Origin: Kitasatospora aureofaciens
Lineage (GTDB): Bacteria > Actinomycetota > Actinomycetes > Streptomycetales > Streptomycetaceae
Direction of reading: 5' to 3'
Length of the DNA stretch: 64,000 nucleotides
NCBI GenBank assembly: GCA_000720845.1
Contig: JODU01000003.1
Location: 124,001 to 188,000 of the forward strand
Made by a program: the position numbers and the translations under genes
Notes under the pieces: model-generated
What the model was told of the DNA's origin: nothing
What the model saw: only the letters and a program-made list of their open reading frames with translations
Database searches by the model: none
Shown: positions 17,990-28,833 of the stretch, piece after piece
Layout: each line of letters begins with the position of its first letter
How positions within the stretch are numbered: position 1 is the first letter of the stretch

Positions 17990-18457
17990 ATGAACGACAC
18001 GAACACCGTCACCGCACCCGCACCCGCCGACGCCGTCACCGGCATGGTCGACCACGTCCTGGCCCTGGCCGCCACCTGGACCCGCTGGGACGGGACGCCC
18101 GCACACGTCGACGGCCGCGTCTACACCCCGCACAAGGCGGTCCGGCGGGTCGCCGACCACATGGTCGACCACCTCGCGGAGCTGGAGGCCCGCCTGGCGG
18201 GCGAACAGACGCAGCCCGACCACTGGCACGCCTCCCTGGTCACCACGGACGCGGACCACGCCCGCTTCACCGCCGAAGACCTCGACGAGGCCCGCAGCCG
18301 CCTCACCCGGCTCGCCCGGATCTGGGCCAACCGCCTCGACGCGCTCACCGACGAGCAGCTCGACCATTCGCCCGGCGAGGGCTGGAGCTTCCGCGAACTC
18401 GCCGCGCACCTCGCGGAGTCCGCGTACTACGCCGACGCGGTGGGTGACCTCTCGTGA
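17990..18457 (+). CDS. DinB-like four-helix protein
   Basis: This 155-residue soluble protein matches the DinB/YfiT helical bundle used by thiol-dependent or metal-dependent transferases. Candidate metal or thiol-site residues are in VADHMVDHLAELE and WSFRELAAHLAESAYYADAVG. ATG 17990 begins the conserved part. The TGA overlaps the GTG of the PEP-mutase-like gene (GTGA), so the two are co-translated. The substrate is unknown. Confidence 0.72.
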   Translation: MNDTNTVTAPAPADAVTGMVDHVLALAATWTRWDGTPAHVDGRVYTPHKAVRRVADHMVDHLAELEARLAGEQTQPDHWHASLVTTDADHARFTAEDLDEARSRLTRLARIWANRLDALTDEQLDHSPGEGWSFRELAAHLAESAYYADAVGDLS

Positions 18458-19215
18458 CGGTGACCCGGACCGCCTTCGCCGCCCTGCACCGCGCCGGTGA
18501 CCCCCTGCTGCTGCCCTGCGCCTGGGACCACGCCTCCGCCTTCGCCCTCGCGGGACAGGGTTTTCGCGCCGTCGGTACGACCAGCCTCGGCGTCGCGGCG
18601 GCGGGCGGGCTGCCCGACGGGGTGTCCGCGACCCGCGACGAGACCCTGCGCCTGGCCCTCACGCTCGGCTCGGCCCCCTTCCTGCTCTCCGTCGACGCGG
18701 AGGGCGGCTTCAGTGACGACCCCGACGAGGTGGGGGAGTTCGCGCGGGAGCTGGCGGCGGTCGGCGCCGTCGGCCTCAACCTGGAGGACGCCCTCGGGCC
18801 CGCCGACCGGCACGCCGCGAAGATCGCCGCGGTCCGCTCGGCCGCGCCCGGTCTGTTCGTCAACGCCCGTACGGACACCTACTGGTCGGGCGACGGCGAC
18901 CCCGCGGAGACCATGCGGCGCCTGACGGCCTACCGCGAGGCCGGTGCCGACGGCGTCTTCGTCCCCGGACTTACCGACCCCGCCCGCATCGCGTCCCTCG
19001 CCGCCCACTTCGACGTGCCCCTCAACGTCCTGTACTCGCCCGCGGGACCCACCCTCGCGCACCTCGCCGACCTCGGCGTCCGCCGCGTCAGCCTCGGCTC
19101 GCTGCTCTACCGGCGGGCGCTGGGCGCAGCCCTGGAGACGGCCGCCGGCATCCGGGCGGGCCGGTCACCGGACGGTACGACACCCACGTACGACGAGGTA
19201 CGCGCACTGAGCTGA
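18454..19215 (+). CDS. Isocitrate lyase / PEP-mutase superfamily enzyme
   Basis: This 253-residue TIM-barrel protein belongs to the PEP phosphonomutase/oxaloacetate decarboxylase branch. Landmarks are PCAWDHASAFALAGQGFRAV, TTSLGVAAAGGLPDG, the Mg2+-binding DAEGGFSD, GLNLEDA and NARTDTYW. These enzymes make or break C-C or C-P bonds next to a carboxylate; the substrate of this subgroup is not established. The start overlaps the upstream DinB-like gene. Confidence 0.87.
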   Translation: MTVTRTAFAALHRAGDPLLLPCAWDHASAFALAGQGFRAVGTTSLGVAAAGGLPDGVSATRDETLRLALTLGSAPFLLSVDAEGGFSDDPDEVGEFARELAAVGAVGLNLEDALGPADRHAAKIAAVRSAAPGLFVNARTDTYWSGDGDPAETMRRLTAYREAGADGVFVPGLTDPARIASLAAHFDVPLNVLYSPAGPTLAHLADLGVRRVSLGSLLYRRALGAALETAAGIRAGRSPDGTTPTYDEVRALS

Positions 19216-19236
19216 CCGCTGCCCGGCCGCTTTGCC

Positions 19237-19806
19237 CTAGGCGCGCGGCCAGTTCTCCAGGGCCACGTGCAGGGCGTCTACCACCTTGTCCCAGGACGCC
19301 TGCACGTCGCGCGGGGCGCCGAAGCCGCCGGAGGCCTCCAGCGCGCAGTATCCGTGGAAGGTGCTGCGCAGCAGGCGCACCGCGTCGGTGAGGTCGGGCT
19401 CGGCCAGGCCGTAGGCGCGCAGCATGCCGTGGGTGATCTCGGCGGTGCGGCGCAGGGCGGGGGAGCCGGTGACGAGGGACTGGTCGACGCGGATCTGGGT
19501 GGCGGCGTAGCGGCCGGGGTGGCGCAGGGCGTACGCCCGGTAGGCCCCGGCGAAGGCGGCCAGCGCCTCCTTCCCGGCCCGGCCGGCCACCGCCCCGGCG
19601 ATCTCCTCGATCAGCTCGCCGCCGGCCAGCAGCGCGACCCGGACGCGCAGGTCCTGGAGGTTGCGCACGTGCGTGTACAGGCTGGCGTCCTTCACCCCGA
19701 AGCGCCGGGCGAGGGCGGAGACGGTGACCGCGTCGAACCCGGACTCGTCGGCGAGGTCGGCGGCAGCGGCGACGACGCGCTCCGTGCTGAGACCCGCTCG
19801 GGGCAT
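19237..19806 (-). CDS. TetR-family repressor with WHG C-terminal domain
   Basis: This is a 189-residue regulator. The HTH is VTVSALARRFGVKDASLYTHV (about residues 26-46), and the C-terminal TetR_C_33/WHG domain includes YALRHPGRYAA and LRSTFHGYCALEASGGFG. It faces away from the exported PHP-domain gene at 19964. The 8-bp-arm palindrome at 19829-19847 in the shared promoter region is the obvious operator, suggesting autoregulation and control of that gene. Confidence 0.9.
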   Translation of the reverse strand: MPRAGLSTERVVAAAADLADESGFDAVTVSALARRFGVKDASLYTHVRNLQDLRVRVALLAGGELIEEIAGAVAGRAGKEALAAFAGAYRAYALRHPGRYAATQIRVDQSLVTGSPALRRTAEITHGMLRAYGLAEPDLTDAVRLLRSTFHGYCALEASGGFGAPRDVQASWDKVVDALHVALENWPRA

Positions 19807-19828
19807 GGGCCGCCTTCCCGCACTCTAG

Positions 19829-19847
19829 AACCTAGGATTCCTAGGTT
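19829..19847. promoter_or_regulatory. Likely TetR operator palindrome
   Basis: Perfect inverted repeat AACCTAGG-ATT-CCTAGGTT, 23 bases upstream of the tetR start and about 117 bases upstream of the divergent PHP gene. Two additional CTAG cores (CTAGAA at 19825-19830 and CTAGG at 19853-19857) flank it. The size and symmetry match TetR-family operators. Such AT-containing palindromes stand out in this G+C-rich sequence. Confidence 0.72.
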
Positions 19848-19963
19848 TCATGCTAGGTCAGGACGGGCGGCAGTCGCGGATCACCCGCAAGACGTTCAAC
19901 GTTCATCTTCCACGCCGATTCTCCTCGGAGCCGCGCACGGCGGCGGTATCCAGGAGGACACGC

Positions 19964-21673
19964 ATGGGGCACGGACACGGACACCCGCACGGCCACCACC
20001 ACGGGCACCCGCACGACCACGGGCACGACAGCGCGCCGGACCTGCCCGCCGCCTTCGACACCAGCGTCCCCGACGAGGCCCTGAGCCCCGAACAGCAGTC
20101 GCGCCGCGGCCTGCTGCGCCGCGCGGGTCTGCTCGGCGCCGGACTGGCCGCCGGCACCGTCCTCGCCCAGACCGCCACCGCCGCCCCCGCGCGGGCAGCG
20201 GGCAACGGCCGCCGCGGCAAGGGCTTCCTCTGGCTGGCCGGCGACCACCACATCCACACCCAGTACAGCAGCGACGGCAAGTACCGCGTCGTCGACCAGG
20301 TCCGCCAGGGCGCCCGGCACGGCATGGACTGGCTGGTCATCACCGACCACGGCAGCGCCACCCACGCCAGGATCGGTGTGGAGAAGGTCAACCCGGACAT
20401 CCGCGAGGCCCGCGACGCCCACGAGGACACCCTCGTCTTCCAGGGCCTGGAGTGGAACATCCCGGCCGCCGAGCACGGCACCGTCTTCGTCCACCCCGGC
20501 CAGCACGAGGTCTCCGTCCTCAAGCAGTTCGAGACCGACTACGACGGCAGCGTCAAGGGCGCCACCGACTCCACCCCCGCCAACGAGGCCCTCGCCATCG
20601 CCGGACTCTCCTTCCTCGCCGACCAGGTCAAGCGGCGCAAGGTCAAGGACGCCCTGATGCTCGCCAACCACCCGGCGCGCAAGGGCATCGACTCCCCGCA
20701 CGAGATCCGCGCCTGGCGCGACGCCACCTCCCGCGGCCACCAGATCGCCGTCGGCTTCGAGGGCGCCCCGGGCCATCAGGCGGGCGGTCTGCCGAAGCCC
20801 CTCGGTCCGGGCGGCGCCCGCGGCATCTACGACGGCAGCCCGAGCGCCAACTCCTTCGCCGGATACCCCCTGGAGAGCTACCGCACCTGGGGCGGCTTCG
20901 ACTGGATGACCGCCACCGTCGGCGGCCTGTGGGACAGCCTCATCGCCGAGGGCCGCCCCTGGTGGATCACCGCCAACTCCGACTCCCACCAGGTCTACGC
21001 CGACACCGGCGCCCGCGGCGGCGGCGACTTCAACGCCAACGGCCGTTACGACGACCCGGTCTACGCCGGGCAGATCGACATCACCCAGAACGACTTCTGG
21101 CCCGGCCAGTACAGCCGCACCCACGTGGGCTCCGACGGCTTCTCCTACGCCGCCGTCATGGACGGCATCCGCGCCGGACGCGTCTGGGTCGACCACGGGC
21201 AGCTCGTCAGCGGCCTCGACGTCCGCGTCTCGGGCGGCGGCCGCTGGGCCACGCTCGGCGGCGCCCTGCACGTCCGCAAGGGCACCCGGGTCACCCTGTC
21301 CATCGACGTCGCCCTGGCCGGCGGCCCCAACTGGGCGGGCTTCGTCCCCAAGCTGGCCCGCGTGGACGTCATCCAGGGCGACGTGACCGGCCCGGCCGCC
21401 GACAAGGACACCTTCACCGCGCCGACCGCCCGGGTCGTCAAGTCGTACGAGGTGAACAAGGACCGCGGCACCGTCCGCCTCACCTACGACCTCGGCCGCG
21501 TCGACCACCCCGTCTACCTCCGCACCCGCGGCACCGACGGCAACCGGTCGGCCGTCGGCTCGCTGGGCGCCAAGGTCGACCCGGCCGGTCCCGCCATCGA
21601 CGTCGTGGGCGACGCCGACCCGTGGCGCGACCTGTGGTTCTACTCCAACCCCGTCTGGGTCCTGCCCTCGTGA
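19964..21673 (+). CDS. Tat-exported PHP-domain phosphoesterase-like protein with His-rich head
   Basis: This 569-residue protein starts at ATG 19964 behind a perfect AGGAGG. Residues 1-22 are almost all Gly/His/Pro/Asp with about ten histidines. A twin-arginine signal follows (SRRGLLRRAGLLGAG, about 46-60, then an Ala-rich cleavage region). The body begins with the PHP metal-binding strand AGDHHIHTQYSSDG and LVITDHGS, with further His residues in LEWNIPAAEHGTVF and SDSHQVY. PHP domains are trinuclear-metal phosphoesterases. It is probably a secreted or surface enzyme; the substrate is unknown. A coupled gene follows. Confidence 0.85.
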   Translation: MGHGHGHPHGHHHGHPHDHGHDSAPDLPAAFDTSVPDEALSPEQQSRRGLLRRAGLLGAGLAAGTVLAQTATAAPARAAGNGRRGKGFLWLAGDHHIHTQYSSDGKYRVVDQVRQGARHGMDWLVITDHGSATHARIGVEKVNPDIREARDAHEDTLVFQGLEWNIPAAEHGTVFVHPGQHEVSVLKQFETDYDGSVKGATDSTPANEALAIAGLSFLADQVKRRKVKDALMLANHPARKGIDSPHEIRAWRDATSRGHQIAVGFEGAPGHQAGGLPKPLGPGGARGIYDGSPSANSFAGYPLESYRTWGGFDWMTATVGGLWDSLIAEGRPWWITANSDSHQVYADTGARGGGDFNANGRYDDPVYAGQIDITQNDFWPGQYSRTHVGSDGFSYAAVMDGIRAGRVWVDHGQLVSGLDVRVSGGGRWATLGGALHVRKGTRVTLSIDVALAGGPNWAGFVPKLARVDVIQGDVTGPAADKDTFTAPTARVVKSYEVNKDRGTVRLTYDLGRVDHPVYLRTRGTDGNRSAVGSLGAKVDPAGPAIDVVGDADPWRDLWFYSNPVWVLPS

Positions 21674-22194
21674 CACCGACCGCCGCACCCCACGCCCTCG
21701 GCATCGACACCGACGCGACGACCCTGCGCGAGGCGGACCACCTGCTCCAGGCTCTGGCGGCCGAACTCGCCCTCCCCGAGGGTGTCTTCGGCTGCACGCA
21801 CCTGGTGCGGGACGGCCGCCCGCGCGTCGCCCTGTCCCTCGCCGCCGGGGCGGAGCCGGTCCTGCGCACCGCCCGGGACCGGCTCACCGCCCGCGGGTAC
21901 CAGGTCCGCGACGGAGCCTGGGACGAGACCGGCCGCGCCGTCCTCTACCCGGGCGCGGCCGGTCTCACCGGCACCCTGACACTCGCCGAGCTGCTCGCCC
22001 GCTCAGCGATCGACCGGGTGACCGTCCTCGGCACGCCGGACGCGCCGGGCCCGGACACCCGGCTGGTCACCAGGAACCACGTCCGTCCGCACTGGCGGGA
22101 CGGCCGCCTCGTCCTGGCCGCCATGCCCGCGGCCGGCGGCACCCTCGTACCGTTCGAGGACCCCGCCCCGACCCCCTGCTGCGCCGACCACTGA
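21670..22194 (+). CDS. Unknown soluble protein coupled to the PHP-domain gene
   Basis: This 174-residue protein starts at GTG 21670, overlapping the previous stop (GTGA). It shows no signal peptide or membrane segment. Part of it (LGTPDAPGPDTRLVTRNHVR PH region, about 118-140) is conserved-looking, and it ends with a Cys-Cys-Ala-Asp-His tail that could bind metal, in keeping with the His-rich partner. I do not recognise a family. Confidence 0.65.
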   Translation: MTPTAAPHALGIDTDATTLREADHLLQALAAELALPEGVFGCTHLVRDGRPRVALSLAAGAEPVLRTARDRLTARGYQVRDGAWDETGRAVLYPGAAGLTGTLTLAELLARSAIDRVTVLGTPDAPGPDTRLVTRNHVRPHWRDGRLVLAAMPAAGGTLVPFEDPAPTPCCADH

Positions 22195-22218
22195 CCCGGC
22201 CCGGACCCGCAGGGCGTG

Positions 22219-24919
<2,701 letters not shown>

Positions 24920-24926
24920 ACCCGGC

Positions 24927-24942
24927 GCACTCCCAGGAGTGC
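24927..24942 (+). terminator. Hairpin after radical SAM gene
   Basis: GCACTCC-CA-GGAGTGC is a perfect 7-bp inverted repeat starting 8 bases after the stop codon at 24919. It is a compact stem and may act as terminator or attenuator between the radical SAM gene and the small ORF at 25031. Confidence 0.5.
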
Positions 24943-25030
24943 CCGCGGGTGAGCGATATTCAGTGGCGTCCGGGACGCGGGTGCTCCTAGGATGTGGCCA
25001 CAGCCGAGCGGAGAGCAGGAGGTGTGACTG

Positions 25031-25102
25031 ATGACTGTCATTGCGACGGGCGCTGCCCGTATCCGGAAGTTCGTCAAGTCCACCTCCGTGGCCTCCGGCT
25101 GA
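25031..25102 (+). CDS. Candidate 23-residue peptide upstream of rsgA
   Basis: ATG 25031 begins a 23-codon ORF ending TGA 25102. It is preceded by AGGAGGT at 25017-25023, seven bases before the ATG, which is one of the best ribosome binding sites in the window. The peptide has a short hydrophobic start, a basic middle (RIRKFVK) and a Ser/Thr-rich end (STSVASG). It is shorter than most gene-finder limits. It could be a leader peptide for rsgA (61 bases downstream) or a small peptide acted on by the neighbouring radical SAM enzyme. Neither role is shown. Confidence 0.5.
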   Translation: MTVIATGAARIRKFVKSTSVASG

Positions 25103-25162
25103 CACCTCATTCTTCCCGCGTACGACACGCGGACGCCGGGGCCGCCCTGTGAAGGGTCCCCC

Positions 25163-26281
25163 TTGAATCTCGCTTCCTCCTCCTTCTCCTCTTCTTCTTC
25201 CTCCTCCTCGCACCCGCTCGCCCCGTACGGCTGGGACGCGCAGTGGGAGGAGGAGTTCGCTCCGTACGCCGAGCAGGGCTGTGTGCCCGGCCGGGTCGTC
25301 CGGGTCGACCGCGGGCAGTGCGACGTCGTCACCGCGGACGGCGTCCTGCGTGCCGACACCGCGTTCGTCACGCCGCACGACCCCCTGCGCGTCGTCTGCA
25401 CCGGCGACTGGGTCGCCGTCGAACCGGACGGCAACCCGCGCTACGTACGCACGTATCTGCCCCGCCGTACGGCCTTCGTGCGCTCCACCTCCTCCAAGCG
25501 GTCCGAGGGGCAGATCCTCGCCGCCAACGTCGACCACGCGATCGTCGCCGTGTCGCTCGCGGTCGAGCTGGACCTCGCCCGGATCGAACGGTTCCTCGCC
25601 CTCGCCTGGGAATCGGGGGCCCAGCCCCTGGTCGTCCTCACCAAGGCCGACCTCGTGCCCGACCCGGTGACCCTGGCCCACCTCGTCCAGGACGTCGAGA
25701 CCGCCGCGCCCGGCGTGCCGGTGCTGCCCGTCAGCGCCGAGCGGGGCGAAGGGCTCGACGTGCTCGCCGCCGTCGTCTCCGACGGCACCGCCGTGCTGCT
25801 CGGACAGTCCGGCGCCGGCAAGTCCACCCTCGCCAACGCACTGCTCGGCGAGGACGCCATGGACGTGCAGGCCACCCGGGACGTCGACGGCAAGGGCCGG
25901 CACACCACCACCACCCGCAACCTCCTCGCCGTGCCCGGCGGGGGCGTCCTGATCGACACCCCGGGGCTGCGGGGCGTCGGGCTCTGGGACGCGGGCAGCG
26001 GGGTGGACCAGGTGTTCGCCGAGATCGCGGAGCTGGCCGAGGAGTGCCGGTTCCACGACTGCGCCCACGAGAGCGAGCCGGGCTGTGCCGTCCTCGCCGC
26101 CATCGACAGCGGTGAACTGCCCGAGCGGCGGCTGGAGAGCTACCGCAAGCTGATGCGGGAGAACCAGCGCATCGTCGCCAAGACCGACGCCCGGGTGCGG
26201 GCCGAGATCCGCAAGGAGTACAAGCGCCGGGGCGCCATCGGCAAGGCGGCGATGGAGGCCAAGAGGGGCGGCCTGCGCTAG
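25163..26281 (+). CDS. rsgA: Ribosome small-subunit-dependent GTPase RsgA
   Basis: This 372-residue circularly permuted GTPase helps late 30S subunit maturation. After an OB-fold (about 40-100) the G motifs come in permuted order: G4 TKAD (160-163), G1 GQSGAGKST (214-222), G3 DTPG (265-268). The zinc knuckle is Cys295, Cys300, His302, Cys308 (CRFHDCAHESEPGC). The start is TTG 25163; internal alternatives would cut the OB-fold. Residues 5-16 are almost all Ser, coded by a pure pyrimidine run. A strong hairpin follows the stop. Confidence 0.93.
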   Translation: MNLASSSFSSSSSSSSHPLAPYGWDAQWEEEFAPYAEQGCVPGRVVRVDRGQCDVVTADGVLRADTAFVTPHDPLRVVCTGDWVAVEPDGNPRYVRTYLPRRTAFVRSTSSKRSEGQILAANVDHAIVAVSLAVELDLARIERFLALAWESGAQPLVVLTKADLVPDPVTLAHLVQDVETAAPGVPVLPVSAERGEGLDVLAAVVSDGTAVLLGQSGAGKSTLANALLGEDAMDVQATRDVDGKGRHTTTTRNLLAVPGGGVLIDTPGLRGVGLWDAGSGVDQVFAEIAELAEECRFHDCAHESEPGCAVLAAIDSGELPERRLESYRKLMRENQRIVAKTDARVRAEIRKEYKRRGAIGKAAMEAKRGGLR

Positions 26282-26311
26282 GGCCGGTCGTTCCGACGCG
26301 ATGTCCGATTT

Positions 26312-26339
26312 CCGCCAGCCCGGTCCGCCGGGCTGGCGG
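26312..26339 (+). terminator. Strong hairpin after rsgA
   Basis: CCGCCAGCCCGG and CCGGGCTGGCGG are perfect 12-bp arms around the loop TCCG, 31 bases after the rsgA stop. The hairpin lies upstream of GTG 26352, which supports that codon rather than ATG 26301 as the start of the next gene. Confidence 0.75.
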
Positions 26340-26351
26340 AGACTGGACAGC

Positions 26352-27785
26352 GTGACACCACAGACAGCGCGTACCGCGGAACACGCGAACCCGCACGAGG
26401 ACGTCAGGTACGAGGCCGTGCGCAGCCGGGACGCCCGGTTCGACGGCGCGTTCTTCTTCGCCGTCGAGACGACCGGCATCTACTGCCGGCCCAGCTGCCC
26501 CGCGGTCACACCGAAGCGGCGCAACGTGCGGTTCTTCCCGACGGCCGCCGCCGCGCAGGGCTCGGGCTTCCGGGCCTGCCGGCGGTGCCGTCCCGACGCC
26601 GTGCCGGGCTCCGCGGACTGGAACGTGCGCGCCGACGTCGTCGGCCGGGCCATGCGGCTGATCGGCGACGGCGTCGTCGACCGCGAGGGCGTCGCCGGGC
26701 TCGCCGACCGGCTCGGCTACAGCGCCCGCCAGGTGCAGCGCCAGCTCACCGCGGAAGTGGGCGCCGGACCCGTGGCCCTCGCCCGCGCCCAGCGGGCGCA
26801 CACCGCCCGGGTCCTGCTGCAGACCACCGGCCTGCCGGTCACCGAGATCGCCTTCGCGTCCGGGTTCGCCAGCGTGCGGCAGTTCAACGACACCATCCGG
26901 GCCGTGTACGCGGCCACCCCCAGCGAACTGCGCGCCGCCGCCCCGGCCCGGGACCGGGCCGCCCGGCGCGCGGCCACCCCCTCCGCCGGTGTCCCGCTGC
27001 GCCTCGCCCACCGCGGCCCCTACCAGCCCGGCCCCGTCTTCGACCTGCTCCAGCGGGAGGCCGTCGCCGGTATCGAGGAGGTGGGCGGCGAGCCGGGCCG
27101 CCGCGTCTACCGGCGCACCCTGCGCCTGCCGTACGGCACCGGGATCGTCGCCGTCCAGGAACGGCCGGGCTCGCCGGACACCGGCAGCGGCGGCTGGCTT
27201 GAGGCCCGCCTGCACCTCACCGACCTGCGCGACCTGACCACCTCCGTGCAGCGGCTGCGGCGGCTGTTCGACCTCGACGCCGATCCGTACGCCGTCGACG
27301 AGCGGCTCGGCGCCGATTCCCGGCTCGCTCCGCTGGTCGCCGCCCGCCCCGGGCTGCGCTCACCGGGCACCGCCGATCCGGAGGAGTTCGCGGTGCGGGC
27401 GCTGGTGGGACGCGCCAAGGCCGAGCGGCTCGTCCAGCGGTACGGCAAGGCGCTCGACGCGCCCTGCGGCACCCTCACCCACCTCTTCCCCGAACCGGCC
27501 GTCCTCGCCGAGGCCGCCCCGGACGGCACCCCGGGCGGGCTCGCCGTCGCCCTGGCCGACGGCGCCGTACGCCTGGACCCGGGCGCCGACCGGGACGACG
27601 CCGAGCGTGCCCTGCTCGCCGTGCCCGGCGTGGACGCCCGTACCGCCGCCGTCGTGCGCACCCGCGCCCTCGGCGACCCGGACGTCGCCCCGCCCGGCGC
27701 CGCCGTCCCCGACACCTGGCGCCCCTGGCGCTCGTACGCACTGAACCACCTGCGCGCAGCAGGAGAGTGGGAGAACGACCGATGA
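26352..27785 (+). CDS. Ada-AlkA fusion: alkylation sensor/activator and 3-methyladenine glycosylase
   Basis: This 477-residue bifunctional repair protein begins with an Ada zinc domain. Its cysteines are Cys45 and Cys49 in GIYCRPSCP, plus the pair in FRACRRCRPD; Cys45 corresponds to the methylphosphotriester acceptor Cys38 of E. coli Ada. An AraC-type HTH follows (VAGLADRLGYSARQVQRQL, IAFASGFASVRQFNDTIR). Then come the AlkA N-terminal domain and an HhH-GPD glycosylase, with VPGVDARTAAVV and the likely catalytic Asp in LGDPDVAP. The Ada C-terminal methyltransferase domain is absent and supplied by the next gene, coupled by ATGA. Confidence 0.93.
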   Translation: MTPQTARTAEHANPHEDVRYEAVRSRDARFDGAFFFAVETTGIYCRPSCPAVTPKRRNVRFFPTAAAAQGSGFRACRRCRPDAVPGSADWNVRADVVGRAMRLIGDGVVDREGVAGLADRLGYSARQVQRQLTAEVGAGPVALARAQRAHTARVLLQTTGLPVTEIAFASGFASVRQFNDTIRAVYAATPSELRAAAPARDRAARRAATPSAGVPLRLAHRGPYQPGPVFDLLQREAVAGIEEVGGEPGRRVYRRTLRLPYGTGIVAVQERPGSPDTGSGGWLEARLHLTDLRDLTTSVQRLRRLFDLDADPYAVDERLGADSRLAPLVAARPGLRSPGTADPEEFAVRALVGRAKAERLVQRYGKALDAPCGTLTHLFPEPAVLAEAAPDGTPGGLAVALADGAVRLDPGADRDDAERALLAVPGVDARTAAVVRTRALGDPDVAPPGAAVPDTWRPWRSYALNHLRAAGEWENDR

Positions 27786-28306
27786 CGACCATGACGTACT
27801 GGTACGAGGTGGACAGCTCCGTCGGGCGGCTGCTCCTCACCGCCGCCCCCGACGGCGCGCTCACCTCCCTCTCCGTGCCCGGGCAGAAGGGCGGCCGGAG
27901 CGTCCAGGACGGCTGGCGGCACGACGCCGGGCCCTTCCGGACGGCCGAGGAACAGCTCGGCGCCTACTTCGCCGGGGAACTGACCAGGTTCCGGCTGCCG
28001 CTGCGCGCCGAGGGCACCCCCTTCCGCGAGCGGGTGTGGGCCGCACTGGACGAGGTGCCCTACGGGGTGACGACGACGTACGGCGAGATCGCCGCGCGCA
28101 TCGGGGCCTCGCGACCGGCGGTGCGCGCGGTCGGCGGCGCGATCGGCGCCAACCCGCTGCTGATCCTGCGGCCCTGCCACCGGGTGATCGGTGCCGACGG
28201 CTCCCTGACCGGGTACGCGGGCGGGCTGGAACGCAAGACGCGGCTGCTGTCGCTGGAGGGCGCCCCACTCAGCCGGCCAGCACCGCTCCCAGCCATGCCC
28301 CGGTGA
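27782..28306 (+). CDS. ogt: Methylated-DNA-protein-cysteine methyltransferase
   Basis: This 174-residue suicide enzyme removes O6-methylguanine lesions. The active site is PCHRV with acceptor Cys132; RAVGGAIGANPLLIL precedes it, and the Tyr/Arg finger lies in YGVTTTYGEIAARIG. ATG 27782 overlaps the Ada-AlkA stop (ATGA). Its C-terminal 38 bases overlap the convergent DUF456 gene. Together with the Ada-AlkA protein it forms a self-regulated adaptive response to alkylation. Confidence 0.95.
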   Translation: MTTMTYWYEVDSSVGRLLLTAAPDGALTSLSVPGQKGGRSVQDGWRHDAGPFRTAEEQLGAYFAGELTRFRLPLRAEGTPFRERVWAALDEVPYGVTTTYGEIAARIGASRPAVRAVGGAIGANPLLILRPCHRVIGADGSLTGYAGGLERKTRLLSLEGAPLSRPAPLPAMPR

Positions 28307-28751
28307 TCAGCAGGCAGGCGAACAGCTCGGTCAGCAGGTCGGCGCCGCCGTGCCGCATCGCCGTCCGCAGGGACGCCATCGCCTCGCCGTGCCGCCCGAG
28401 CCGCAGCCGCTCGGCGAGGTAGATGCCGCCCATGAACCCAGGGATCGCGCCGAGCACGGGGACCAGGACGAAGCCGAGGACGGCGCCCGCGCCCGCGTAG
28501 GCCGTCAGCCGGCGCATGGCCTGGTCCCGGCGTCTCCTGCGGGTCGGCAGCGCCCAGCGCACCGCCCGGGACAGCAGCAGCGTGACCGAGGCGCCGACCA
28601 GGACCGCCCACGCGAGCGGCTGCGGGTCCTTCAGCGCCCACCACAGGACCCCGGCCCACACCAGCCACGACCCGGGCACGCCGGGCAGCAGGACGCCGCA
28701 TAGCCCGAGCACGATGACCAGGCCGGCCAGCAGGAGGTCTCCCGCTCCCAT
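28269..28751 (-). CDS. DUF456 membrane protein
   Basis: This 160-residue integral membrane protein shows the duplicated DUF456 hairpin: LLAGLVIVLGLCGVLLPGVPG, then LVPVLGAIPGFMGGIYLAE, each with the characteristic P-G-x-P/G turn. Function unknown; homologues are widespread. Its 3' end overlaps ogt by 38 bases on the other strand. Confidence 0.87.
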   Translation of the reverse strand: MGAGDLLLAGLVIVLGLCGVLLPGVPGSWLVWAGVLWWALKDPQPLAWAVLVGASVTLLLSRAVRWALPTRRRRRDQAMRRLTAYAGAGAVLGFVLVPVLGAIPGFMGGIYLAERLRLGRHGEAMASLRTAMRHGGADLLTELFACLLITGAWLGAVLAG

Positions 28752-28833
28752 CTGTCCAGGGTGCAGGAGTCCGGCCCACTCCGCAGAAGTCCGGCCCGGA
28801 GGCGGCCCGGGACGGCCCCCGCAGCGGGGCTTC

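Noticed and set aside
26301..26351. ATG 26301 as start of the Ada-AlkA protein
   Set aside because: A perfect 12-bp hairpin (26312-26339) would lie inside the first codons; GTG 26352 starts closer to the conserved domain.
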